Origin: Rhodobacteraceae bacterium UBA996
Lineage (GTDB): Bacteria; Pseudomonadota; Alphaproteobacteria; Rhodobacterales; Rhodobacteraceae
Reading direction: 5' to 3'
Assembly: GCA_002291955.1 (NCBI GenBank)
Contig: DBBA01000002.1
Location: 2,623 to 14,243 of the forward strand
DNA length: 11,621 nucleotides
The translations under genes were made by a program, and so were the position numbers. This document shows positions 1 through 6,453 of this stretch, one piece after another; positions within the stretch are counted from its first letter, which is position 1, and each line of letters opens with the position of its first letter. The notes beneath the pieces were generated by a model. That model was not told where the DNA came from and did not search any database. It was given only the letters and a program-made list of their open reading frames with translations.

Positions 1-1064
1 GTCGCGATAAGCGCCCGGGCGACCTCGCGGAAGGCCCGGCCCTGCGGTCCGTCCGGGTCCGCCGCCACCGCCGGAACCCCCGCGTCCCCCGACAGCCGGA
101 TCCCCAGATCAAGGGGGATTTCCCCCAGGAACGGCACGCCCAGCCGCCCCGCCTCGGCCCGGGCACCGCCATGACCGAAGATATGCGCCTCGTGCCCGCA
201 GTTGGGGCAGACATAGCGGGACATGTTCTCGACGATGCCCAGCAGGGGGGTGTCGAGCTTGCCGAACATGTCGATGGCCTTGCGGGCGTCGATCAGCGCC
301 ACGTCCTGCGGGGTCGACACGACGACCGCGCCGGCCACCTGATACCGCTGGCACAGCGTCAGCTGGACGTCGCCGGTGCCCGGCGGCAGGTCCACCACCA
401 GCACGTCGAGGGTCCCCCACGCGACCTGCCCCAGCATCTGTTGCAGCGCCCCCATCAGCATCGGCCCGCGCCAGACGACCGCCTCGCCTTCCTTCAGCAT
501 CAGGCCGATCGACATGGCGGTGACCCCGTGGGCGGTCAGGGGCAGGATCGTCTTGCCGTCGGGCGACTGCGGGCGGCCGGACATGCCCATCATGCGGGGC
601 TGCGAGGGACCGTAGATGTCGGCATCCAGAAGACCCGTCCGCAGCCCCTCCTGCGCCAGCGCCACGGCCAGGTTCGCGGACAGGGTGGACTTGCCGACCC
701 CGCCCTTGCCGGACCCCACGGCGATGATGGACCGCACGCCGGGCACCGCCTGCGGACCCGCGGCCGTGGCAGGCGTGGGGTGGCGGCCAATCTTCAGGTC
801 GGGCGGCGGCTTCGGCGCGGAATGGGCGGTCAGCGCCACGGCCACGTTCCCCGCCCCCGCGATCCGTTCGACCGCGGCGACGGCCGCCGCGCGGACGGGT
901 TCCATGGCGGGACCGCGGTCGGCGGGCACTTCCAGAACGAAGCGCACCCGCCCCCCGTCCACGCTCAGCGCCCGGACCATGTCGGCGGCCACCACGCTTT
1001 GCCCGGTGGCGGGATCGGTCACGCGGGACAGGGCGGCCAGGACATCGTCGCGGGTGATCGGCAT
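1..1064 (-). CDS. mrp: Mrp/ApbC/NBP35-family P-loop ATPase, iron-sulfur cluster carrier (C-terminus off window)
   Basis: Cytosolic deviant-Walker ATPase that binds and hands over Fe-S clusters to apoproteins (family knowledge). 354 residues are visible. The reading frame runs off the left edge without a stop, probably missing only a few residues, since the family is about 355-385 aa. Residues 1-80 form the N-terminal MIP18/DUF59-type domain, with a VTDPATG motif at 15-21. A linker rich in Pro and Ala follows. The ATPase domain starts near 111 with the deviant Walker A GSGKGGVGKS at 117-126. DADIYGPSQPRMMG at 147-160 and the Walker B-like VVDLPPGTGD at 223-232 are typical of Mrp. The CxxC motif (Cys286, Cys289, in VCPNCG) needed for the bridging cluster is intact. 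The ATG at 1064 is preceded by GGAGAG about 6 nt upstream, which supports this start. It lies 88 bp downstream of the peroxidase gene on the same strand, with a strong hairpin between them, so co-transcription is uncertain. Confidence 0.95.
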   Translation of the reverse strand, partial: MPITRDDVLAALSRVTDPATGQSVVAADMVRALSVDGGRVRFVLEVPADRGPAMEPVRAAAVAAVERIAGAGNVAVALTAHSAPKPPPDLKIGRHPTPATAAGPQAVPGVRSIIAVGSGKGGVGKSTLSANLAVALAQEGLRTGLLDADIYGPSQPRMMGMSGRPQSPDGKTILPLTAHGVTAMSIGLMLKEGEAVVWRGPMLMGALQQMLGQVAWGTLDVLVVDLPPGTGDVQLTLCQRYQVAGAVVVSTPQDVALIDARKAIDMFGKLDTPLLGIVENMSRYVCPNCGHEAHIFGHGGARAEAGRLGVPFLGEIPLDLGIRLSGDAGVPAVAADPDGPQGRAFREVARALIA

Positions 1065-1118
1065 GGGGCTCTCCGGAGTGCGCCCCCCGATGTGACGCGG
1101 GGCGACCCCGTCGGCAAG

Positions 1119-1144
1119 GGGGGGGCGCGTCGCCACGCCCCCCC
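1119..1144 (-). terminator. Strong GC hairpin between peroxidase and mrp, possible terminator
   Basis: A 9-bp perfect stem pairs 1119-1127 (GGGGGGGCG) with 1136-1144 (CGCCCCCCC), with an 8-base loop. It begins 8 nt after the peroxidase stop codon on the minus strand. Only two T residues follow the stem, so it is not a classical intrinsic terminator. It could attenuate read-through or protect the 3' end of the mRNA. A second, smaller complementary pair (1081-1086 with 1099-1104) lies between it and the mrp start. A weak promoter for mrp could lie in the same gap, but I see no convincing -10. Confidence 0.4.
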
Positions 1145-1152
1145 TGTCTTGG

Positions 1153-2673
1153 TCAGGCGTCGGGCAGGGCGTCCACGTCCTCGGACGCCAGCGCCGCCGC
1201 CCCGGTCCGGCCTTCGGTGAAGTTCACGAGGTCGGACATGGTGAACTTGCTGCCCGAGCCCAGCGAGGGCGTCCAGTGCGGGTCGCGGTTCACCTGGGAT
1301 GCCGGGTCGGCGTGCAGAAGGGCTGCAAAGGTGCGCGCGACGATTTCCGCGCCAGCGCCCGCCAGCCGCAGGCCCCTCGCCTTCACCTCGGCCTCGCGCA
1401 AGACGTAGAACCACAAGGGCGCTCCGCCCGCGCCGCCCGGCACTGCCGCGCCCATGTCGTTGGCACCCCAGACCTGCCGTTCAGTCAGCCGGTCGCGCAA
1501 GGGGACCACCTTGCAGGCGACCTGTTGGCCGGACGGCAGCTGCGCGTCGATCCCGCGCTGCAGGTTCCGCGTGGCCAGCGACCGGTGCGCGTCGGGCGTG
1601 GTCGGCGGCACTACGCCGTCAGGCAGACGCAGCATGGCGGTGGACAGGCGCGTGTCGATCAGCTTCGAATCCTGCGCCCCCGCCAGCGGGTTGGGCGTGG
1701 TGTTCTGCGGACCGAAGAAGAACTTCCAGTCCACGCGGCGTTCCGGCGCCACCGGCTTGAAGCCGCGCAGGTCACCCGGGCCAACCGGGGCGGTCGGGTC
1801 GGGCGGGAACAGCGCCGCCGCGGCCACCTGCCCGTTGTCGTTGTTGATCAGGTAGCCCGGCCGGGTCTGGCTGTGGCCGAAGCGATAGGCCGCGACCGAG
1901 AACTCGACCGGCATGAAGGCGTCGGCGGGGTAGGTGAAGGGCAGGTCTTCCAGCGCGCGTTCGGCGATCGCCTTGCCCACGGTGCGGGGCAGGAATTCAT
2001 GCGCGACGATCCACTGGTAGTGCCAGCGCACGATCTCCTGCGCGCGCAGGAACCGCTCGCCCGCGCCGAGGCTCGGGTCGGTCGCCTGGTCCACCACGGC
2101 GTTGTGGAACTTCAGGAACAACAGGTGCAGCTGCGAGACGATCAGGTTCTCGTCGTTCCTCGGATCGCCGATCAGGGCGCGGCCGTTGACGTTGCGTTGC
2201 AGGTCCAGGTCGCCCGGCGACAGCTGGAAGCGCATCCCGTCGGGCTGGTAGAGGTAGGGTTGCGCCGAAGGGCCAAGGCCGTAGAGGCTGTCCAGCTCGA
2301 AGGCCGGGGTGCGGAAGTTGTGGATCGCGTTCAGGTCGATCTGGCGTTCCAGGATCGACACGGCATCGAGCGTCAGGTCGTGGTCGATGAACTGCCCCAG
2401 GAACGTGTAGCCCGCGCGGATGCGGGGGTTGTTTTGGGTGGTGTCGTTCGGCGGGGGCGAGCCGCCGTCCATCGGGCCGCCCGCGGCGCCGAGCGCCACC
2501 GGGCCGGGCGTGAAGCTGGCGAGCGGCATCAGCGCGGGGAACATCCTGCCGAAGCGGCCGGTGCCGGTGAAGTTGCCGGGGGGGACCTTGAGGCCCCGCT
2601 CCTCGTAGCCGTGGCCGGAGGCGCGTTGCGTTTCGGGAAGAACCTTGCTGTCGCGGTCCTGGGAGCCGTCCAT
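1153..2673 (-). CDS. Animal-type haem peroxidase (peroxidase-cyclooxygenase superfamily)
   Basis: 506-residue protein of the animal haem peroxidase family, which uses hydrogen peroxide to oxidise halides, phenols or other donors. Visible landmarks by analogy with myeloperoxidase: GQFIDHD at 93-99 gives distal Gln94 and His98, the haem-ester Asp97 and the calcium ligand Asp99. GDPRNDEN at 169-176 gives catalytic Arg172 and the second haem-ester Glu175. YRFGH at 263-267 gives proximal His267. RNLQRGID at 369-376 carries the Asn370 that normally pairs with the proximal His. DSLYG at 128-132 is common in bacterial members. The residue after Glu175 is Asn, not Met, so the myeloperoxidase sulfonium link is not expected. 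The N-terminus is hydrophilic, with no Sec/Tat signal, no membrane segment and no RTX repeats, so a cytosolic location or non-classical export is inferred. The ATG at 2673 has GAGG about 8 nt upstream. The physiological substrate cannot be told from sequence, and no neighbour suggests one. Confidence 0.92.
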   Translation of the reverse strand: MDGSQDRDSKVLPETQRASGHGYEERGLKVPPGNFTGTGRFGRMFPALMPLASFTPGPVALGAAGGPMDGGSPPPNDTTQNNPRIRAGYTFLGQFIDHDLTLDAVSILERQIDLNAIHNFRTPAFELDSLYGLGPSAQPYLYQPDGMRFQLSPGDLDLQRNVNGRALIGDPRNDENLIVSQLHLLFLKFHNAVVDQATDPSLGAGERFLRAQEIVRWHYQWIVAHEFLPRTVGKAIAERALEDLPFTYPADAFMPVEFSVAAYRFGHSQTRPGYLINNDNGQVAAAALFPPDPTAPVGPGDLRGFKPVAPERRVDWKFFFGPQNTTPNPLAGAQDSKLIDTRLSTAMLRLPDGVVPPTTPDAHRSLATRNLQRGIDAQLPSGQQVACKVVPLRDRLTERQVWGANDMGAAVPGGAGGAPLWFYVLREAEVKARGLRLAGAGAEIVARTFAALLHADPASQVNRDPHWTPSLGSGSKFTMSDLVNFTEGRTGAAALASEDVDALPDA

Positions 2674-2743
2674 GTGGAATCCTCGGGTTGGCGGCGCGCG
2701 GGGGCTTCCCGCGGCCGGAAGGGCCTGGGTGTTCTGGAGGTCA

Positions 2744-2765
2744 GGTTTTGCGTAACGCGAAAACC
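2744..2765. promoter_or_regulatory. Imperfect palindrome upstream of the peroxidase gene, candidate operator
   Basis: GGTTTTGCG at 2744-2752 and CGCGAAAACC at 2756-2765 are inverted around TAA, with one extra G in the right arm. It sits about 70-90 bp upstream of the peroxidase start codon, in an A/T-rich patch unusual for this window. It could be a transcription-factor site or a promoter-proximal stem. No regulator gene is adjacent and I do not recognise the motif. Confidence 0.3.
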
Positions 2766-2830
2766 AGTATCCGGCCGAATCACCCGGTGCGCATCAGTTT
2801 TCTGCGCAGCGTGGATGTGGGCCGGGGAAG

Positions 2831-2884
2831 GGGGCTGTCTGCCCCGTGCGGCCGCTGGCGCGGCCTACCCCCGAGGATTCTTGG
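2831..2884 (+). repeat. Paired stem-loops plus CCCCCGAGGATTC tail, resembling a common Rhodobacteraceae intergenic element
   Basis: A stem GGGGC/GCCCC (2831-2835 with 2841-2845) is followed by a stem GGCCGC/GCGGCC with a four-base loop (2850-2855 with 2860-2865), then CCCCCGAGGATTCTTGG at 2868-2884. From memory, many Rhodobacteraceae genomes carry intergenic copies of a GC hairpin followed by CCCCGAGGATATTT-like sequence. This copy matches that layout but has diverged in the A/T part. Only one copy lies in the window, so its repeat status cannot be shown here. Its function is unknown to me; a transcript-end signal is one possibility. Confidence 0.4.
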
Positions 2885-2975
2885 AGCGCATCGAAGCGAA
2901 AGAGGAGGAGACGGCGCGAAGGTCTGTCCGGGACAGGCCGTGTCGGCGCGGGGGCAGGAGGCGGCCTGCCTTCCG

Positions 2976-3848
2976 TCAGTCCAGCGCCTGGAGCCGGGCG
3001 TAGAGGCTGGACGTGTCCCAGCGCCCGCCGCCCATCTTCTGCACGTCCTTGTAAAACTGGTCCACGAGCGCCGTGACCGGCAGGCTCGCGCCGATCTCGT
3101 CGGCGGTGTCCAGGCAGATGCCCAGATCCTTGCGCATCCAGTCCACCGCGAAGCCGTGGGTGAAGTGGCCATCGAGCATGGTGGCGTGGCGGTTCACCAT
3201 CTGCCAGCTGCCCGCGGCGCCGCCCTGGATCACGTCCACGACCGCCCGGCCGTCCAGCCCCGCGCGGGTGGCGAAGTGCAGCGCCTCGGACAGGCCCTGC
3301 ATCAGGCCCGCGATGCAGATCTGGTTCACCATCTTGGCCAGTTGCCCCGCGCCCGGGTCGCCCATCCGGCGGCAGGCCTTGGCATAGGCTGCGATCACCG
3401 GTTCGGCGCGGGCATAGTCGGCATCAAGGCCGCCGCACATGACCACCAGTTGGCCCTTCTCGGCGCCCGCCTGGCCGCCCGACACGGGCGCATCGACAAG
3501 GCCGATGCCCTGGCTCGCGGCCTCGGCATGCAGCGCGCGGGTGATGCGGGCGGACACGGTCGTGTGGTCGATGAAGAGCGTGCCCGCGGCCATGCCGGCA
3601 AAGGCTCCGTCGGTCCCGCGGCAGACGGCGGCCAGGTCGTCGTCGTTGCCGACGCAGGACAGCACGACCTCGGCCCCTTCGGCCGCGGCGCGCGGGGTGG
3701 GCGCGGATCGCCCGCCGTGCTGCGCGACCCAGGCGGCGGCACGGGCCGGGGTGCGGTTGTAGACCGTCACCTCATGGCCCGCGCGGACAAGGTGGCCCGC
3801 CATCGGGAAGCCCATCACGCCAAGCCCCAGGAATGCCAGCCGTGCCAT
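2976..3848 (-). CDS. Beta-hydroxyacid dehydrogenase, 3-hydroxyisobutyrate / tartronate semialdehyde reductase family
   Basis: 290-residue NAD(P)-dependent oxidoreductase of the 6-phosphogluconate dehydrogenase-like family, the usual length. The Rossmann fold opens with GLGVMGFPMAGHL at 8-20. The substrate-binding signature DAPVSGGQAGAEKG is at 119-132. The catalytic lysine is Lys172 in AKMVNQ, and the second conserved lysine is Lys240 in MRKDLG. After the second beta strand the sequence reads Asn31-Arg32-Thr33 instead of an acidic residue. In this family that usually goes with NADP(H) preference, which would fit a glyoxylate, succinic or tartronate semialdehyde reductase. The exact substrate cannot be assigned; 3-hydroxyisobutyrate dehydrogenase and 2-hydroxy-3-oxopropionate reductase remain candidates. 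The ATG at 3848 has GAGGG about 7 nt upstream. The gene diverges from the acylase gene across a 97-bp spacer. Nothing around it gives a catabolic pathway. Confidence 0.92.
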   Translation of the reverse strand: MARLAFLGLGVMGFPMAGHLVRAGHEVTVYNRTPARAAAWVAQHGGRSAPTPRAAAEGAEVVLSCVGNDDDLAAVCRGTDGAFAGMAAGTLFIDHTTVSARITRALHAEAASQGIGLVDAPVSGGQAGAEKGQLVVMCGGLDADYARAEPVIAAYAKACRRMGDPGAGQLAKMVNQICIAGLMQGLSEALHFATRAGLDGRAVVDVIQGGAAGSWQMVNRHATMLDGHFTHGFAVDWMRKDLGICLDTADEIGASLPVTALVDQFYKDVQKMGGGRWDTSSLYARLQALD

Positions 3849-3945
3849 CTGTGCCCTCTTTGTTGCGCTTGCTGCGACTTGCCCTTAGCTGTGCGGCCTG
3901 TTCGCGTCCACAGGGGGCGCGTCCACAAGGGGGCCGACCCTGCCG
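3849..3945. promoter_or_regulatory. Divergent promoter region between dehydrogenase and acylase genes
   Basis: The two genes are transcribed away from each other, so this 97-bp spacer should carry both promoters unless the plus-strand gene is read from further upstream. The best plus-strand candidate is TTGCGC at 3863-3868, a 17-bp spacer, and TAGCTG at 3886-3891. It is a weak match. No good minus-strand pair was found. The right half is occupied by a short tandem repeat. Confidence 0.3.
3904..3934 (+). repeat. 15/16-bp tandem duplication upstream of the acylase gene
   Basis: GCGTCCACAGGGGGC at 3904-3918 is followed directly by GCGTCCACAAGGGGGC at 3919-3934. The units differ by one inserted A. 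The second copy ends in AAGGGGG at 3927-3933, the only Shine-Dalgarno-like sequence before the TTG at 3946, with about 12 nt spacing. The duplication may therefore shape translation initiation or a protein-binding site. Confidence 0.7.
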
Positions 3946-6411
3946 TTGTTCACCGTCTTCCGCTGGCTGTTGCGGCTGCTCGTGGCCCTGGCGGTGCTTG
4001 CGGCGGTGGCGGGGGTCATCGCCTATGCCTTCGCGATCCGGTCCCTGCCGGACTACGACGCCGAGCGGACAGTCGAGGGCGTTTCGGCGCCCGTCGAGAT
4101 CGTGCGCACGACCCACAACGTGCCGCATGTCTTTGCGGCAACGGACGCGGATGCCTTCTTCGGGCTGGGATACGCCCATGCGCAGGACCGGCTGTGGCAG
4201 ATGACCTTGCTGCGCCGCACGGTGCAGGGGCGGCTGTCGGAACTGTTCGGCCCGCGCACCCTGCCGGTGGACGAGGCGATCCGGCGGCTCGACCTGTATG
4301 GCGCGGCCACCCGGTCGGTCGCGGCGCAGGACGCCTATGCGACCGCGGCGCTCGAGGCCTATGCGGCGGGCGTCAACGCCTGGATCGGGACGGTGGCGGA
4401 ACAGGCGCTGGGGCGCGGGTCGCCCGAGTTCTGGCTGTTTCCGCCCGAGATCGCGCCCTGGCAGCCCGCCGACAGCATCGCCATCGTGAAGCTCATGGCG
4501 CTGCAGCTGACCCCGCAGATCGATGCCGAGGTCCTGCGCGCGCGGGTGGGCCTGGTCCTGCCGCCCGACCGGTTGCGCGACATCCTGCCCGATGCGCCGG
4601 GACCTGCGGTGGCGGCGCTGCCGGAATATGCCGCGCTGTTCCCGGGGGTTGCGTTCGATGTGGCGGGTGCAGGCCCCGATGCGGCCGACGCGCCCCTGAC
4701 CCCGTTCCGCGCCGCGCGCGCGGCCGGTGCGTCGAACGCCTGGGCCGCCGATCCGACCCGCGCGGTCGGGGCCGGGGTGCTTCTGGCCAACGACCCGCAC
4801 CTGGGCCTGACCGCACCGTCGATCTGGTACCTTGCCCGGCTGGACCTGGCCGGTGGCGGGGTGATCGGGGCGACGATCCCGGGCGTGCCGCTGGTCATGT
4901 CGGGCCGGTCGGACCGGCTGGGCTGGGGGATCACGTCGTCCTACCTCGACGACCTCGACCTGTTCATCGAGGAGGTCAATCCCGACAACCCTGCGCAGGT
5001 GCGCACGCCCGACGGCTGGGCCGACATGGTGACGCGCGAGACCATCGTCGAGGTCGAGGGCGCGGCGCCCGTGACCCTGACCCTGCGTTTCACGCCGAAC
5101 GGGCCCGTCCTGCCGGCCACGCTGTTCGATCTGGGCACCGTCACGCCGCCGGGCCATGTGGTGTCGGCCGCCTGGTCGGCCCTGTCGCCCGCCGACACCA
5201 CGCTGACTGCGGGGTTCCGCCTGATGCGGTCAGGCACGATCGAGGACGCTATCGCCGCGGGCGAGTTCTTCATCGCGCCGTCGCAGAACCTGGTGCTCGC
5301 CGACCGCACGCGCGTGGCGATGCAGGTGGTCGGCGCGATGCCCGCGCGCGATCCCGCGCACCAGAGCCAGGGGCGCCTGCCCGCCCCCGGGTGGCGGCCT
5401 GAAAACCTGTGGCAGGGGCGGATGCCCTATGCCGACAACCCGCGCTTCCTGGACCCGCCCGGCGGGATCGTCGGCAACACCAACAACCGGCTGGTGGACA
5501 CGGCCTTTCCCCGCCACGTCAGCCACACCTGGGGCGACACGCAGCGGGTGCAGCGCTGGCAGCGGCTGATGCAGGCCCGCCAGGTGCACACCCGCGAAAG
5601 CTTCGTCGAGGCGCAGGTGGACACGGTCGCGACCGACGCGCGCACGCTGCTGCCCCTTGTCGCCGCCGACCTGTGGTTCACCGGCGAGGCCGCGGCCGAG
5701 GGCACGCCCGAACGGCGGCGGCAACGGGCACTGGCGCTGCTGGCCGAATGGAACGGCGAGATGAACGAGCATCTGCCCGAGCCGCTGATCTACGCCGCCT
5801 GGATGCGCGCGCTGCAGGACCGGCTGATCCGCGACGAACTCGGGCCGCTCGCGCGCGAGTTTCCCTCGCCCGATCCGGTGTTCCTGGAGCGCGTGTTCCG
5901 CGACGTCGGCGGGGCCGCGCGCTGGTGCGACGTGATCCAGTCCGCCCCCGAGGAGACCTGCACCGACATGGCGCGGCTGGCGCTGGACGATGCGCTGGTG
6001 TGGATCGCGGGCCGGTTCGGCGGCGGGATCGAGTCCTTGCGCTGGGGGGATGCCCATGTGGCGCGGCACGATCACACGGTGCTGGGCGAGGTGCCGATCC
6101 TGCGCTGGATCGCCAACATCCGGCAATCGTCGTCCGGCTGGGACCAGACGCTGAACCGCGGCCAGACCACGGGACGGGACCCCGACCCGTTCGCCAGCGT
6201 GTCCGCGGCCGGGTATCGCGGGGTTTATTCGCTGTCGGATCCCGATGCCTCGCTGTTCGTGACCGCGACGGGGCAGTCGGGGCACATGCTGTCGCGCCAC
6301 TATGACGACCTGAGCGTGCTGTGGCGGCTGGGGGAGTACATCCCGATGTCGCTGGACGAAGGGCTGGCGCGGGCAGGGGCGGTGGGGGTGACGGTGCTGA
6401 CGCCGGAGTAG
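3946..6411 (+). CDS. Penicillin acylase family protein (Ntn hydrolase), membrane-anchored
   Basis: 821-residue precursor of the penicillin G acylase / acyl-homoserine-lactone acylase family (S45), which cleaves amide bonds and matures by autocatalytic removal of a spacer. Residues 6-30 form one hydrophobic segment, a membrane anchor or uncleaved signal, so the enzyme should face the periplasm. The alpha region has HNVPHVFA at 57-64 and GYAHAQDRLWQM at 75-86, both family signatures. The beta chain should begin at Ser263 in GASNAWA, the N-terminal nucleophile released by self-cleavage. NDPHLGL is at 282-288. The oxyanion-hole asparagine is probably within NTNNR at 511-515. The length matches the family and the frame is intact. 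The start is a TTG at 3946. I chose it because it begins a basic-hydrophobic leader typical of these proteins and no in-frame ATG lies close by. The substrate is not predictable: beta-lactams, N-acyl-homoserine lactones and other acyl amides are all possible. Confidence 0.93.
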   Translation: MFTVFRWLLRLLVALAVLAAVAGVIAYAFAIRSLPDYDAERTVEGVSAPVEIVRTTHNVPHVFAATDADAFFGLGYAHAQDRLWQMTLLRRTVQGRLSELFGPRTLPVDEAIRRLDLYGAATRSVAAQDAYATAALEAYAAGVNAWIGTVAEQALGRGSPEFWLFPPEIAPWQPADSIAIVKLMALQLTPQIDAEVLRARVGLVLPPDRLRDILPDAPGPAVAALPEYAALFPGVAFDVAGAGPDAADAPLTPFRAARAAGASNAWAADPTRAVGAGVLLANDPHLGLTAPSIWYLARLDLAGGGVIGATIPGVPLVMSGRSDRLGWGITSSYLDDLDLFIEEVNPDNPAQVRTPDGWADMVTRETIVEVEGAAPVTLTLRFTPNGPVLPATLFDLGTVTPPGHVVSAAWSALSPADTTLTAGFRLMRSGTIEDAIAAGEFFIAPSQNLVLADRTRVAMQVVGAMPARDPAHQSQGRLPAPGWRPENLWQGRMPYADNPRFLDPPGGIVGNTNNRLVDTAFPRHVSHTWGDTQRVQRWQRLMQARQVHTRESFVEAQVDTVATDARTLLPLVAADLWFTGEAAAEGTPERRRQRALALLAEWNGEMNEHLPEPLIYAAWMRALQDRLIRDELGPLAREFPSPDPVFLERVFRDVGGAARWCDVIQSAPEETCTDMARLALDDALVWIAGRFGGGIESLRWGDAHVARHDHTVLGEVPILRWIANIRQSSSGWDQTLNRGQTTGRDPDPFASVSAAGYRGVYSLSDPDASLFVTATGQSGHMLSRHYDDLSVLWRLGEYIPMSLDEGLARAGAVGVTVLTPE

Positions 6412-6418
6412 CGGCCAC

Positions 6419-6432
6419 CCGGCGCGGGCCGG
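6419..6432. terminator. Small GC hairpin in the convergent gap after the acylase
   Basis: CCGGC at 6419-6423 pairs with GCCGG at 6428-6432 around a four-base loop, 7 nt after the acylase stop. A second stem GACGC/GCGTC lies at 6432-6448. The 42-bp gap separates two converging genes, so a bidirectional terminator is expected here. No T-run is present and the stems are short, so this is a weak call. Confidence 0.25.
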
Positions 6433-6453
6433 ACGCACCCATTGCGTCGCGTG

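Larger units (their letters stand above)
2674..2975. other. 302-bp intergenic region with hairpins, no supported gene
   Basis: This gap lies between the dehydrogenase stop and the peroxidase start, so it must hold the dehydrogenase 3' end and probably the peroxidase promoter. I found no coding frame with a credible start and ribosome binding site. Structures seen from left to right: an imperfect palindrome at 2744-2765; stem-loops at 2831-2845 and 2850-2865 followed by CCCCCGAGGATTC; a polypurine run GAGGAGGAG at 2902-2910 (CTCCTCCTC, anti-Shine-Dalgarno-like, on the minus strand); a palindrome CTGTCC-G-GGACAG at 2924-2936; and a stem GGCAGG/CCTGCC at 2953-2970, 5 nt past the dehydrogenase stop. 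None is followed by a T-run on the minus strand. No clear -35/-10 pair for the peroxidase was found. Confidence 0.6.

Noticed and set aside
171..1220. A 349-codon open frame on the plus strand
   Set aside because: It is antisense to mrp, whose P-loop, CxxC motif and N-terminal domain are clear on the other strand.
2924..2936. CTGTCC-G-GGACAG palindrome considered as a repressor operator
   Set aside because: It lies just downstream of the dehydrogenase stop, far from a recognisable promoter core. Better treated as part of the 3' structure.
1276..3003. A 575-codon open frame on the plus strand
   Set aside because: It is antisense to the haem peroxidase, whose active-site residues are all conserved in the minus frame. 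It shows no domain features.
2846..3076. A 76-codon GTG-started frame on the plus strand reaching into the 302-bp gap
   Set aside because: It has no ribosome site, is Arg-rich and continues antisense into the dehydrogenase. There is no sign of coding selection.
2688..5402. A 904-codon open frame on the plus strand
   Set aside because: It runs antisense to the dehydrogenase and out of frame through the acylase, both strongly supported. Its composition is the Arg/Gly/Ala-rich shadow typical of very GC-rich coding DNA, with no recognisable motif.
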